Assembly (NCBI GenBank): GCA_964407285.1
Contig: CAYOVG010000013.1
Coordinates: 1-43,067 of the forward strand
Source: CAYOVG01 sp964407285
GTDB lineage: Bacteria; Desulfobacterota; Syntrophobacteria; Syntrophobacterales; Syntrophobacteraceae
Direction: 5' to 3'
Length of the DNA stretch: 43,067 nucleotides
Shown: in pieces, positions 1 through 8,554 of the stretch
Numbering within the stretch: position 1 is the first letter of the stretch
Layout: each line of letters begins with the position of its first letter
Made by a program: the position numbers and the translations under genes
The notes under the pieces: model-generated
What the model was told of the DNA's origin: nothing
Databases searched by the model: none
The model's input: only the letters and a program-made list of their open reading frames with translations

Positions 1-47
1 GGGTTGCGGGTTGCGGAAAATCGCACGGGCCGCCATGCCGTGTCAAG
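1..47 (+). repeat. GGGTTGC heptamers plus conserved flank, copy 1
   Basis: Two GGGTTGC heptamers (1-14) are followed by a 33-base flank. All 47 bases recur identically at 10733-10779. The flank contains an imperfect palindrome (CACGG...CCGTG at 25-43), as expected for a REP-like element. The window begins inside the array, so the true copy number here is unknown and the edge may be an assembly break. Confidence 0.85.
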
Positions 48-138
48 CAAAATCTCAGGTGGCGATCGCAAAAAAATGCTCACTCAAGGGTCATTCGATA
101 TCCGGCGTTTTGCCACAGCATGAAATGAGGCTGCTCTA

Positions 139-1098
139 TTGATGAATTATGTTTCACCTGTACTTCCCGAGGGCACGAAGTGCACCCGGTGCCGGTCTCA
201 GGCCCGGTTCAAGATGCCGGCTCACAACGCCAACTTTTGCCCCGAGTGCTTCGAACACTACTTCCGGACATCCGTTCTTCGGGCGATGAAGAAATTCCGG
301 GTGGCCGAGAGCGCCCCCATGCTGGTCGCCGTTTCCGGGGGAAAGGATTCCCTCGCCCTATGGTCCGTGCTGAACGATCTGGGGTATCCGACCAGGGGGA
401 TTCACATCGACCTGGGGATAGAAGATTTCTCGGAAACTTCCGTCGCGTGTATCGATGCGTTCGCGGCGCCGCGCGGACTCCAATGGACCCGGTACTCGCT
501 CAGGGATGTGGTGGGGTACTCCGTGCCCGAAATTCGGGACCGTACCTGGCGTAAGATTTGCTCCATCTGCGGGTTCCTGAAGCGGCAGCTTCTGAACCGT
601 CTAACCATCGGCGAGGGGTTCGATCTCATTGCGTTGGGCCACAACCTGGATGACGAGGCTGGAAGGATGCTCGGGAACATGATGCGACACCGGACCCAGT
701 ATTTCGAGAAGCAGTACCCATATCTGCCTTCCAATCATCCGCGGATGGCCTCCCGGCTGAAGCCCCTCTACCGCCTGGAGTCCTGGGAGATCAAGATTTA
801 CTGCGAGTTGAAGGGAATCTCGTACTTCGATGTCAAATGCCCGCTTTCCCACGGCGCCACCAGCCATTCTTTCAAGGAAGCGCTCGATTTCCTCGAGAGC
901 AGAATGCCCGGAACCAAGCGGGACTTCCTCTTCACCTATTTGAGCAGAAGAATGCCCCCGCAAAGCAATCCCGGCATGAAGGAGTGCAAGAGATGCGGTG
1001 AACCGGCCTTTGACGACCAGTGCAGCGTCTGCGACCTGCTGGACCACCTCCGGCGTGACGATAAGACCGCGGGACGGGAAGATGGGGAGACGGGATGA
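139..1098 (+). CDS. TtuA/TtcA-type tRNA 2-thiolation PP-loop protein
   Basis: Likely a tRNA sulfurtransferase that adenylates and thiolates a tRNA base. The 319-residue protein has an N-terminal zinc finger (Cys15, Cys18, Cys34, Cys37), the PP-loop ATP-binding motif SGGKDS at 66-71, and Cys141/Cys144 (CSIC) with Cys234, which match the three cysteines that hold the [4Fe-4S] cluster in TtuA. A C-terminal zinc finger (Cys283, Cys286, Cys295, Cys298) completes the TtuA layout; TtcA proper lacks these zinc fingers. The start may be TTG 139 or ATG 142; GAGG at 127-130 fits either. Which tRNA position is modified cannot be told from sequence. Confidence 0.8.
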   Translation: MMNYVSPVLPEGTKCTRCRSQARFKMPAHNANFCPECFEHYFRTSVLRAMKKFRVAESAPMLVAVSGGKDSLALWSVLNDLGYPTRGIHIDLGIEDFSETSVACIDAFAAPRGLQWTRYSLRDVVGYSVPEIRDRTWRKICSICGFLKRQLLNRLTIGEGFDLIALGHNLDDEAGRMLGNMMRHRTQYFEKQYPYLPSNHPRMASRLKPLYRLESWEIKIYCELKGISYFDVKCPLSHGATSHSFKEALDFLESRMPGTKRDFLFTYLSRRMPPQSNPGMKECKRCGEPAFDDQCSVCDLLDHLRRDDKTAGREDGETG

Positions 1099-1237
1099 CT
1101 TCGGAAGATCGAATGGCTGAACGATCATGGGACAAGAGAATAGGGAAAGCAAGTAAGCCCTCCCGGTTCTCCGGTCGTCCCGGCTGCTTCTCTCCGGAGT
1201 CGGCAGGCATGGCGTAGCCCTCGAGGAAGGATGTGCT

Positions 1238-2731
1238 TTGCGGAAGAATCCGGCTTCTATCGATATGCCGTCCATGGTGGAGTCCATTGTTGATCGCCTG
1301 GGGGATGTGGTGCGTTCATGCGGATTCCCCGTTTCGGTGTACCTGGTCGGCGGGTCCGTCAGGGACCTGATCCTCGGACGCATGCCCAAGGACCTTGACT
1401 TCGTGGTCTTCGGCCCGGTCAAACGGTTTGCCGTCCAGGCGGCGAAAGCGCTCGGAGGGATGCCCATCTACCTGGGGCAAACGGGGAAGGAAGTCTGGCG
1501 CGTGGTGCGGGCCGACCTCGAAGTCGACATCACTCCTCCTCGCGGACCCAACCTGGAGAGGGACCTCGGCAACCGCGACTTCACCGTCAACGCCCTGGCC
1601 TGGTCGGTAACCGAAAAGCGGATCGTGGACCTGGCGGGCGGCCTGGACGACCTGGACCGTCGCGTTATCCGGATGACCAATCGGGAGGTCTTCCGGCAGG
1701 ACCCCGTGAGGCTCCTTCGGGCGTTTCGCGTCGGCGCCGCCCTGGAATTCGATGTGGAGCCCGAAACGCTCCATCGCATTTGCCTGGACAGGGAACTCAT
1801 GGGCGCGAGCGCGCCGGAGCGCATTGGGGCCGAAATGCTCGCTCTGCTCGATTGCCCTCGTTCGGCCGGCTATGTCCGGAAGATGGCCCGGTGCGGGCTT
1901 CTTGCAAGCGTGTTTCCCCTTTCCCCGTTGTCCTTTCCCGAGCCGTCCGATCCTGGAGAAGATCGAAGCGCCGTCATGCCGGACGCTCCTTTCAGGTCCC
2001 TGGAATGTCTCGAAGAGTTCATCGGGAAACCGGAATCGTTCTTCCCCGGCGACGCGGCCCCGCTTCGCGAGTGGTTGAACGGCCCCGGGCATACGGCCCT
2101 TCTCAAGCTGGCGCTCCTCATAATGGCCCATGCGGATGCGGCTCCGACCCCCGAAGGCGCGTCTTCCGGGAAGGACGGAATTTCCGGAGGGCGGGAGAAT
2201 CTCCGTTCCCCGTCCGACGGTCTGAATGTTTCGGACATCGTCGCTCGCCTGACCCGACGGCTGGCGCTGAGCAACAAGAATGCGCGTCTGACGGCGGTAC
2301 TTCTCCACGGATGCCCGCTCGCGGTGCAAGTGCTTCCGGCGGAAACGGACGATTCCGGTTTCCCCGAGGAACAGGACATTTTGCTCTTTCTCCACAGGGC
2401 CGGGGAGCACTCGCCGGGGCTTCTCCTGCTTGCGCTCGCTCTCCTTTGTGGTGAGGAAACGGCGCAGCCGGCGGCGCCGACGCGCCCGGCAAGAAGCGAT
2501 TCGCGGGTCCTGGAAGCGGCAAATCGCATTCTGAATGTCTACGTTCGTACTTACATTCCAAGGATGGCCGAGCCGCGTCTCATTACCGGCAACGACCTGG
2601 CGGCCATGGGAGTGCCGAAGGGGCCCCGCTACAAGTCGATTCTTGAAGAGGTGGAGGCGGCGAGGATAGTGGGGCGGATTACGCGCCGGGAAGAGGCGGT
2701 GAGCCTTGTCCGCCGGCTTGTGGAACATTGA
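1238..2731 (+). CDS. CCA tRNA nucleotidyltransferase / poly(A) polymerase family protein
   Basis: Class II nucleotidyltransferase that adds CCA, or only C or A residues, to tRNA 3' ends. The head domain has GGSVRD at 38-43, the DLD metal-binding pair near 52-54, the NRDFTVNALAW motif near 112-122 and QDPVRLLRAFR near 154-164. A variable middle follows, and the C-terminus (about 430-497) resembles the RNA-binding tail (GNDLAAMGVPKGPRYKSIL). No HD phosphohydrolase motif is evident. The TTG start at 1238 is chosen because AGGAAGG lies 7 nt upstream; an ATG at 1265 is the alternative. It lies 9 nt upstream of an ABC transporter operon and may be co-transcribed. Whether it is a CCA-adding enzyme or a poly(A) polymerase is unresolved. 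Confidence 0.85.
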   Translation: MRKNPASIDMPSMVESIVDRLGDVVRSCGFPVSVYLVGGSVRDLILGRMPKDLDFVVFGPVKRFAVQAAKALGGMPIYLGQTGKEVWRVVRADLEVDITPPRGPNLERDLGNRDFTVNALAWSVTEKRIVDLAGGLDDLDRRVIRMTNREVFRQDPVRLLRAFRVGAALEFDVEPETLHRICLDRELMGASAPERIGAEMLALLDCPRSAGYVRKMARCGLLASVFPLSPLSFPEPSDPGEDRSAVMPDAPFRSLECLEEFIGKPESFFPGDAAPLREWLNGPGHTALLKLALLIMAHADAAPTPEGASSGKDGISGGRENLRSPSDGLNVSDIVARLTRRLALSNKNARLTAVLLHGCPLAVQVLPAETDDSGFPEEQDILLFLHRAGEHSPGLLLLALALLCGEETAQPAAPTRPARSDSRVLEAANRILNVYVRTYIPRMAEPRLITGNDLAAMGVPKGPRYKSILEEVEAARIVGRITRREEAVSLVRRLVEH

Positions 2732-2740
2732 GATGACGCC

Positions 2741-3574
2741 ATGATCGAAATCCGCAATCTGTCGAAGCAGTATGGAAAGAAGCCCGCGCTCAGGGGAATC
2801 GATTTGGACGTCGAGGATGGCGAACTCTTCGCCTATCTTGGACCGAACGGAGCCGGCAAGACGACCACGATCCGTATTCTGACGGGCCTCACGCGGCACG
2901 ACGAAGGGGCGGCGCGACTGAACGGCATAGACGTTTTCTCCAATCCGCGGGAGGCCAAGAAGCAATTCGGGCTCGTGCCCCAGCACTTGAACCTGGACGG
3001 CGACCTGAGTATCCGTGAGAACCTTCTCATTCACGGCCTGCTCTACCACATGCCCAGGAAGGAGATCGCCGTGCGCACCGAGGAGTTGCTCGAATACATG
3101 GACCTGGCGGACCGGCGCTCGCAGTTGGTAAAGCACCTGTCCGGGGGGCTCAAGAGACGGGTGCTCATTGCACGGGCGATGGTCCATTCCCCGAGGATAC
3201 TCTTTCTCGACGAACCGACGGTCGGACTGGACCCCGGCATACGGCGCCGCATCTGGGCGCTGATTAAGCGGATACAGGCCGACGGGACCACCATTTTCCT
3301 CACCACGCACTATATCGAGGAGGCGGAATTCCTGGCCCGGCGGGTCGCTCTTCTCGATGAGGGACGGATCGTTACCGTGGATGCGCCCCTGAGCCTGACA
3401 TCCCGGTTGGGGACATGGGCGGTCGATCGCCTCGAAGCCGACCGCCTTGCGACGGTCTTCTTCAAGACTCGTGACGAAGCCGTGGCGTTCACTCACACGC
3501 GGGATGAGAGCTGCGCCATCCGGCGCGTTAACCTGGAAGACGCTTTCATTGCAATGACGGGGAAGAAGATCTGA
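2741..3574 (+). CDS. ABC-2 type exporter, ATP-binding subunit
   Basis: ATPase subunit of an ABC-2 exporter (NatA/DrrA-like). The 277 residues contain Walker A GPNGAGKTT at 34-42, the signature LSGGLKRR, Walker B ending in DEPTVGLDP and an H-loop TTHYIEEAE. The stop codon overlaps the start of the permease gene (TGATG), which indicates translational coupling. The substrate is unknown; this family exports drugs, lipids, sodium or polysaccharide. Confidence 0.93.
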   Translation: MIEIRNLSKQYGKKPALRGIDLDVEDGELFAYLGPNGAGKTTTIRILTGLTRHDEGAARLNGIDVFSNPREAKKQFGLVPQHLNLDGDLSIRENLLIHGLLYHMPRKEIAVRTEELLEYMDLADRRSQLVKHLSGGLKRRVLIARAMVHSPRILFLDEPTVGLDPGIRRRIWALIKRIQADGTTIFLTTHYIEEAEFLARRVALLDEGRIVTVDAPLSLTSRLGTWAVDRLEADRLATVFFKTRDEAVAFTHTRDESCAIRRVNLEDAFIAMTGKKI

Positions 3575-4311
3575 TGCTTCAAGGCTGGGTCGCGATTTAC
3601 CTGAGGGAACTGATAATCTTACGGCGACGCCTCACCCGGCTGGTTCCGGCCTGGTCGGTCTCTCCGCTGCTCTATCTCGTGGCGTTCGGGTACGCCGTGG
3701 GCCGTCATGTGGTCGTGGACGGCCGCGGGTATCTCGAATTTCTCCTGCCCGGCCTGCTGGCGATGACCAGCATGACCCAGGCCTTCTCCATCGCGAGCGA
3801 GATCAACGTGGCGCGGTTCTACCACCACATGTTCGAGGAATTTCAGTCCGCCCCCATCAGCAATGCGGCCTACGTCCTGGGGGAAGTGCTGGCGGGGATG
3901 ACGAGGGCCCTTCTGGCGGGCAGCGTCATCCTGGTCCTGGGGCTGCCGTTCGGCATCGTTCTCTCGGTCAACTTCTTCTTCCTGCTGGCATTCCTGCTGA
4001 ACTCGTTCGTCTTCGCCTCCCTTGCGGTGGGAATGGCGATGCTCGTCAAGTCGCACGCCGACCAGTCCCTCCTCAACAGCTTCATCATCACCCCCATGGC
4101 CTTCCTCGGCGGGACGCTCTTTCCCCTCCAGAACCTGCCCGTCTGGGTGCAGAAGATTCTGAACCTCCTGCCCCTCACTCATGCCGCAAGGGCGATACGG
4201 ACCGCCTCCTTCGGCCGGCAGCCGGAAATCCTGGATTACGCCATCCTGACCGCGCTGGGCTGCGTCGCGTTCGCCTTCGCCATCGTGTCGGTGAACAAGG
4301 CCAGGGACTGA
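3574..4311 (+). CDS. ABC-2 type exporter, permease subunit
   Basis: Integral membrane partner of the preceding ATPase. The 245 residues show about six hydrophobic segments and the ABC-2 signature region (GGTLFPLQNLPVWVQKILNLLPLTHAARAIR, near 180-210). It starts on the TGATG overlap with the ATPase gene, so the two make a dedicated exporter. No substrate clue is visible. The next operon starts at its own promoter about 60 nt downstream. Confidence 0.92.
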   Translation: MLQGWVAIYLRELIILRRRLTRLVPAWSVSPLLYLVAFGYAVGRHVVVDGRGYLEFLLPGLLAMTSMTQAFSIASEINVARFYHHMFEEFQSAPISNAAYVLGEVLAGMTRALLAGSVILVLGLPFGIVLSVNFFFLLAFLLNSFVFASLAVGMAMLVKSHADQSLLNSFIITPMAFLGGTLFPLQNLPVWVQKILNLLPLTHAARAIRTASFGRQPEILDYAILTALGCVAFAFAIVSVNKARD

Positions 4312-4372
4312 GGGGAGATGCCCCTGCGGTCGTGGAACGAGACGACCTTACATTCGCTCTTTTCTTACAACG

Positions 4373-4401
4373 TTGACATTGTCGGCATGCTGGACTAGAG
4401 T
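4373..4401 (+). promoter_or_regulatory. sigma70 promoter of the KASIII-ACP-GNAT operon
   Basis: TTGACA (4373-4378), a 17-nt spacer and TAGAGT (4396-4401). Transcription would begin near 4408, leaving a short leader before the ribosome binding site. The reading frame of the next gene is open back through this promoter, so a start upstream of 4433 is unlikely. Confidence 0.7.
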
Positions 4402-4432
4402 GCTCGCGGAGTTAGCCGAAGGAGGGATTATA

Positions 4433-5413
4433 GTGGCTGCCGGTATAATAGGGATGGGGTTTTACGTTCCCGATAAGATATTGACTAATGCAGATTTAGA
4501 AAAAAGCCTGGGCGTATCCGCCGGAAGCATTTTCGACCGCACCGGTATCAGGCAGCGCCATATCGCCCGGCCCGAAGAGGCCGCGTCCGATCTCGCCGTT
4601 CGGGCTGCCAGGGTTGCCCTGGATGATGCCGATGTCGCCGCCGGGGAGATAGACTTGATCATTGTCGCTACCTCCACTCCCGATCACTGTTCTCCGACCT
4701 CCGCCGCTATAACCCAGGCGCGGCTCGGAGCCGGGAAAGCCGCTGCTTTCGACTTATCCACGGCTTGCGCGGGTTTTGTCTACAGTCTGGTACTGGGCTG
4801 TAATATGATCGAATCCGGACTGTATAGAAAAGTGCTTGTCATAGGGGCCGAGGTAATGTCCACGATAGTCGATTGGACAGACCCATACACCGCCATCCTG
4901 TTCGGAGACGGCGCCGGAGCCGCGGTGCTGGGGAAAGTGCCCGAGGGCTATGGGCTCTTGGGCTCGGATTTGGGAGTGGACGGCTCCGGCGCCGATGCCG
5001 CCAAGGTTCCGGCCGGCGGGAGTCGTATGCCGGCGTCGGCGGAAACGGTGGCCAACCGGCTTCATTATATACAGATGGATGGACACAACGTGTTCAAATT
5101 CGCCATGCGGGTTTTGGGGAGCTCGTCCGAGCGCTCACTGAAAGCGGCCGGACTTGGTACCGATGCCATCGACTTGCTGGTGCCGCATCAGGCCAACATC
5201 CGGATTATCGAGGCGGCATCCAGGCTGTTCGAACTTCCGATGGAAAAGGTTGTTGTCAATATCGATCGTTACGGCAACACCTCGGCGGCCTCGGTCCCGA
5301 TTGCACTCAGCGAGGCCGCTGCCGCCGGGCGCATCAAGCGAGGCGACCACGTGGTCATGGTTGCTTTCGGCGCCGGATTGGCATGGGGGGCGTGCGTGAT
5401 GAAATGGTTTTGA
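4433..5413 (+). CDS. fabH: 3-oxoacyl-ACP synthase III (KASIII)
   Basis: Condenses an acyl-CoA primer with malonyl-ACP. From the GTG at 4433 the protein has 326 residues, with the FabH triad Cys112 (STACAGF), His252 (VPHQAN) and Asn282 (RYGNTSAAS), and GDGAGAAVL near 159-167. Cys112 falls on the same number as in E. coli FabH, which supports this start. GGAGGG at 4421-4426 is a strong ribosome binding site 6 nt upstream. It is followed by an ACP and a GNAT-type protein rather than the fab elongation genes, so it may make a dedicated acyl chain rather than bulk lipid. The substrate is not deducible. Confidence 0.92.
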   Translation: MAAGIIGMGFYVPDKILTNADLEKSLGVSAGSIFDRTGIRQRHIARPEEAASDLAVRAARVALDDADVAAGEIDLIIVATSTPDHCSPTSAAITQARLGAGKAAAFDLSTACAGFVYSLVLGCNMIESGLYRKVLVIGAEVMSTIVDWTDPYTAILFGDGAGAAVLGKVPEGYGLLGSDLGVDGSGADAAKVPAGGSRMPASAETVANRLHYIQMDGHNVFKFAMRVLGSSSERSLKAAGLGTDAIDLLVPHQANIRIIEAASRLFELPMEKVVVNIDRYGNTSAASVPIALSEAAAAGRIKRGDHVVMVAFGAGLAWGACVMKWF

Positions 5414-5537
5414 GCAGGCGACGAGGAGTCGCTCGTGCATACGGTTCGTCGTCCATCGTTTTCGCCTGCAGTGAAGCTGTGGACCGTTTGGGATAAATGC
5501 AAAGAGAATCAATGGAAGCCCGGGAGGAAAGAGCGCC

Positions 5538-5789
5538 ATGACAACAATGGAAAAAGTGTGCGGGATAGTGCTGAGATTCAAGGGAAGCAAATTATCGCCG
5601 GAGATGTTGCAGCCCAAGGCGACTCTGGTCGAGGATCTCATGCTGGATTCCCTCGATTTCACCGAATTACTGGTGCTCTCCGAGGACGCTTTCGAACTGG
5701 AGATCCCCATGGAGGATATGCTGGGACTGAAAACCCTCGGCGATGTGGCAGCCTACTTCGATAAGCGCCTTTCAGCCGGAGCTTCCTAG
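5538..5789 (+). CDS. acyl carrier protein
   Basis: An 83-residue acidic helical protein with the phosphopantetheine attachment motif DSLDF (Ser near residue 38, in DLMLDSLDFTELL). The motif and length are typical of stand-alone ACPs that carry acyl chains as thioesters. GGGAGG at 5522-5527 precedes the ATG. It sits between KASIII and a GNAT-like gene and probably serves both. It is divergent from housekeeping AcpP, which has DSLDTVE, so it is probably a specialised carrier. Confidence 0.88.
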   Translation: MTTMEKVCGIVLRFKGSKLSPEMLQPKATLVEDLMLDSLDFTELLVLSEDAFELEIPMEDMLGLKTLGDVAAYFDKRLSAGAS

Positions 5790-5804
5790 GGGAGAGGGGC
5801 GATT

Positions 5805-6824
5805 TTGAGCGAAAACACCTTTCGCATAGTGCCGGTTGACTCGACCAATGCCGCTCTTGTGGGCGCGTTGTTTCGCTCCGTGTATGGCGAGGATTTCCCC
5901 GTGAAGTACGTATACCGGCCCCACTTGCTGGAACGGGAAATCATCGAGGAGCGGACGGTCGCCTCTCTTGCCCTGGATAAATCGGGTGAGCCGGCCGGCT
6001 ATGTTTCCCTATTCAAGAACGCCCCCAATCCCCGTCTGTGGGAAGGGGGGAATATCATTGTCCATCCCGCCTACAAGCACACCGATCTGGCGATCCGGCT
6101 GTTTGATCGGTATTCCGGTTCCGCGGTCCACCAAATTCTGAACGGCGACGGTATTTATGGCGAGGCGGTGTGCCACCACTACTTCACCCAGTTGGCATGC
6201 TCCAAATCGGGCATGGCTGATTGCGCCATCCAGCTGGATCAGTTGGATGGGGCCGGCTTCAAGGAGCATAAGCCCGAAACCGACAGGGTCTCCTGTATAT
6301 TCTACTTCACGGAGATGACGGACCCGCCGGAAACCGTGGTATATCTGCCGGACAAATATGCCGATATGTTGGAGGGGCTGTCTCATCCCCTGCGTCCCCG
6401 GTCCTTTCTGAGGTCTACGGCGCCCCTGCCCGACCGGGGGCGGACCGTGTGGGAGGATAAGTACTATTCGTCCGCCCGCACCTGGAAGGTTTCGGTTCGG
6501 GAGGTGGGCGCCGACTGGCAGGAAGTGCTGGAGGAATTCCTGAGGGAAGGGGCTGACCGCCGGGTAATCAGCTTGCAGATTGTTCTGAATACCGCATGCC
6601 CGCACATAGGCAAGGCAACGGAGTTGATGCGCCGGCGAGGCTTTTTCCTTGGCGGCCTGACTCCCCGATGGTTCGGAACCGACGGCATGCTCATGCAGGT
6701 AGTGCTGGGAAGAGAGCCCGAGTATGACGGCATCAAGCTGTACACCCGCACATCCAGGGACCTGCTGGCCTTTATAAGGGCCGACCGCGATGAGGTGAGA
6801 TCACAAGAGTTGCCAGGCCTGTAA
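5805..6824 (+). CDS. GNAT-fold N-acyltransferase-like protein
   Basis: A 339-residue protein whose N-terminal half resembles a GNAT acyltransferase: an opening FRIVPVDSTNAALVGALFRSVYGEDFP followed by the beta4-alpha3 region GGNIIVHPAYKHTDLAIRLFDRY near 82-104. The C-terminal half is unassigned. It probably moves an acyl group from ACP or CoA to an amine. The TTG start at 5805 has a purine-rich GGGGAGAGGGG just upstream and lies 15 nt after the ACP stop. The operon order suggests it uses the product of the KASIII/ACP pair. That link is inference, and the acceptor is unknown. Confidence 0.6.
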   Translation: MSENTFRIVPVDSTNAALVGALFRSVYGEDFPVKYVYRPHLLEREIIEERTVASLALDKSGEPAGYVSLFKNAPNPRLWEGGNIIVHPAYKHTDLAIRLFDRYSGSAVHQILNGDGIYGEAVCHHYFTQLACSKSGMADCAIQLDQLDGAGFKEHKPETDRVSCIFYFTEMTDPPETVVYLPDKYADMLEGLSHPLRPRSFLRSTAPLPDRGRTVWEDKYYSSARTWKVSVREVGADWQEVLEEFLREGADRRVISLQIVLNTACPHIGKATELMRRRGFFLGGLTPRWFGTDGMLMQVVLGREPEYDGIKLYTRTSRDLLAFIRADRDEVRSQELPGL

Positions 6825-6948
6825 AAAGCGATTTCCCGTCGCCCCATCCGTCGGTTCCAGGACCCTGTCCGGCGCCGCGGACCAAAACGCGTGACAGCCG
6901 GGCGCCGGGCCCCCGTAGTCGCTTGCCTGCCGCGCAAGGGGGCACACC

Positions 6949-7133
6949 TACATTTTTGACTCTCCAAGCTCTCTCTCGAGCATATCAACAGCCTTGCGCA
7001 CGGATTCACTCCGTTCCATCTCATCTGCCACCCGCCTGCTTGCCTGTGTAACGGCCGACTCACTTACTCCATAAGCAGCGCGGATCTCTTTGAGCTTGCG
7101 GCCGGTATGGCGCCGGCATGGATACATCCCCAC
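6949..7133 (-). pseudogene. C-terminal remnant of a REP-associated (RAYT/Y1) transposase
   Basis: About 60 residues encode a DnaA/HTH-like helix bundle (GRKLKEIRAAYGVSESAV, then TQASRRVADEM). This resembles the C-terminal tail of many IS200-related REP-associated tyrosine transposases, where a GRY..KEIG..FG.SESAVSQA..R pattern is usual. The catalytic HUH and Tyr domain is absent upstream, so this is a truncated relic. Short palindromes and heptamer repeats lie right beside it, as expected for such a family. Confidence 0.55.
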
Positions 7134-7193
7134 TCGTCGAGCGAAACCGGGGGTACTGGAAGGAGTACCGGTGACTTACGGGAACCCGAACCC

Positions 7194-7221
7194 GCAACCC
7201 GCAATCCGCAACCCGCAACCC
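7194..7221 (-). repeat. GGGTTGC heptamer array, reverse orientation
   Basis: Four tandem heptamers read GCAACCC, GCAATCC, GCAACCC, GCAACCC on the + strand, that is GGGTTGC on the minus strand. Diverged units (ACCCGAACCC, AGAACCCGCAACTCC) flank them. It is the same unit as at 1-14 and 10691-10746. Confidence 0.8.
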
Positions 7222-7572
7222 GTTTTGCGGGAACCAGAACCCGCAACTCCTGACTCGCGACGCGCGAAAGCCCACAATTCGTAACCACGAGGCGCGGTCC
7301 TTCGTCTAAATACCTGATTATCTTTCCTATCTTGGGGTGTTTACCTACTTATGCCAAACCGGAAACTGGTGCACATTGTTGTCGAAGGTTACACAGGGCC
7401 GGGTTGCCGTCGAAATGTCGATAATCCAACCGGCAGCAGCCTGAACTGTAGGGTTGTTTACTTTGAAATCCTGACACTTCAACACGATGCCCATTGATCC
7501 ATGTGTCCTTCTCGGGGTAGCCGTTCATGGCTCGTACTTCAACCGTATCACACAAATCAGAAGGAGAGAGAG

Positions 7573-8541
7573 ATGACGAACGCAACCCGGATCATCAGGC
7601 GCACGGGCAATTCGAACCGTTTCAGGCGTTTTGGGATTGCCGCTCAGGTAGCTTTGATTGCGTTTGTTTTGGGGGCGAACGCTCAGGCGAGTCCACCGCT
7701 GCCGGAAACAGTAACCAAACACTTTGAAGGAATCTACACGTATTCGAACCAGGAGGGCGGCGACAAGGAGAAGCACATCATCTCCGGGACGATTCAGTTC
7801 AACCTGGTGACACAGCAGGCGTATTCCGGGTATCTGTACCTCGACTCCGTGAAATGGACCTGGACGGCCACCACGCTCGATCACCTGCTGTCCTTCGATG
7901 GGCAACTGGTGAACCGGCCCTTTGAGTTTTCCGCGAATACGGCGAGTCTACCCTGGAGATTCGACCTGGCCTGGAATGTGATCGGGGTGGAACTGGCGTA
8001 CGACGATCTTGCGCATATTCCGTGGACCAACGGACGTTACCTAACCGACTACAATGCCGGACCTGCCTGGGACCTGGTCACGAACGCGAACTTCATGCCG
8101 ACGTCGCTTTTAATTGAACTGATTTTTGCCGACTTTATGAAGGAGTCCGGCGCCATCCAGATGAATCTCTATGACATTCATCCCGTCGATATCGTCATAA
8201 ATCCCCGTATCCATCATGGCTCGGACGAGGACGATAATTACAATTCCGTCAAGAAAATCAATCTGTCCTCTCATGGATACACGCCTGTGGCGGTCCTCTC
8301 CACGAACGACTTCAATTCCTCCTCCATCGAGGGAAGGTCCGTCTATTTCGCGGGCGCGACCCCGACGGGCTTCACGTCTCGCGACGTGAACGGGGACAAC
8401 CGTAAGGACCTCGTGTGCTACTTCAAGAACAGGAAGCTCAAGCTGAGCGAGGGCGACACCACGGCAACCCTCGACGCCAGGACGAAGGATTCCCGATATC
8501 CTTACATTCAAGGCTCCGGTGAAGTGAGAGTCAGGAAGTAA
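7573..8541 (+). CDS. secreted protein with a C-terminal VCBS-like repeat-associated domain
   Basis: From the ATG at 7573 (AAGGAGAGAG just upstream) the product is 322 residues. It opens with a basic n-region and a hydrophobic segment ending in ANAQA-SPP, a type I signal peptide. The middle is unassigned. The last 115 residues (VDIVINPRI..., INLSSHGYTPVAVLS, VYFAGATPTGF, DVNGDNRKDLVCYF) match a domain I recognise from many exported proteins, usually seen as IDIKPG.D.NSIN...G.IPVAILG...DVNGDG. Function is unknown; an extracellular binding or structural role is plausible. It is convergent with the next gene, with 13 nt between the stops. Confidence 0.75.
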   Translation: MTNATRIIRRTGNSNRFRRFGIAAQVALIAFVLGANAQASPPLPETVTKHFEGIYTYSNQEGGDKEKHIISGTIQFNLVTQQAYSGYLYLDSVKWTWTATTLDHLLSFDGQLVNRPFEFSANTASLPWRFDLAWNVIGVELAYDDLAHIPWTNGRYLTDYNAGPAWDLVTNANFMPTSLLIELIFADFMKESGAIQMNLYDIHPVDIVINPRIHHGSDEDDNYNSVKKINLSSHGYTPVAVLSTNDFNSSSIEGRSVYFAGATPTGFTSRDVNGDNRKDLVCYFKNRKLKLSEGDTTATLDARTKDSRYPYIQGSGEVRVRK

Positions 8542-8554
8542 GAGAGCAACGTCA

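Larger units (their letters stand above)
6825..7572. other. gene-poor segment with mobile-element debris
   Basis: No intact gene is visible. The segment holds a transposase tail (6949-7133), an inverted repeat at 7152-7169 (GGTAC...GTACC), a GCAACCC heptamer array (7194-7221) and a featureless stretch up to the ribosome binding site of the next gene at 7561-7572. Confidence 0.6.

Noticed and set aside
1316..3496. Long minus-strand frame over the nucleotidyltransferase and ABC ATPase genes
   Set aside because: Antisense shadow of two well-supported genes; no recognisable domain.
4373..4432. N-terminal extension of the KASIII gene to 4373
   Set aside because: The extension would place the start in the -35 box of the promoter. 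GTG 4433 has a strong ribosome site and restores FabH numbering.
7349..7585. 78-codon minus-strand frame upstream of the secreted protein gene
   Set aside because: No family resemblance, no ribosome site, and it overlaps the start region of a better-supported gene.
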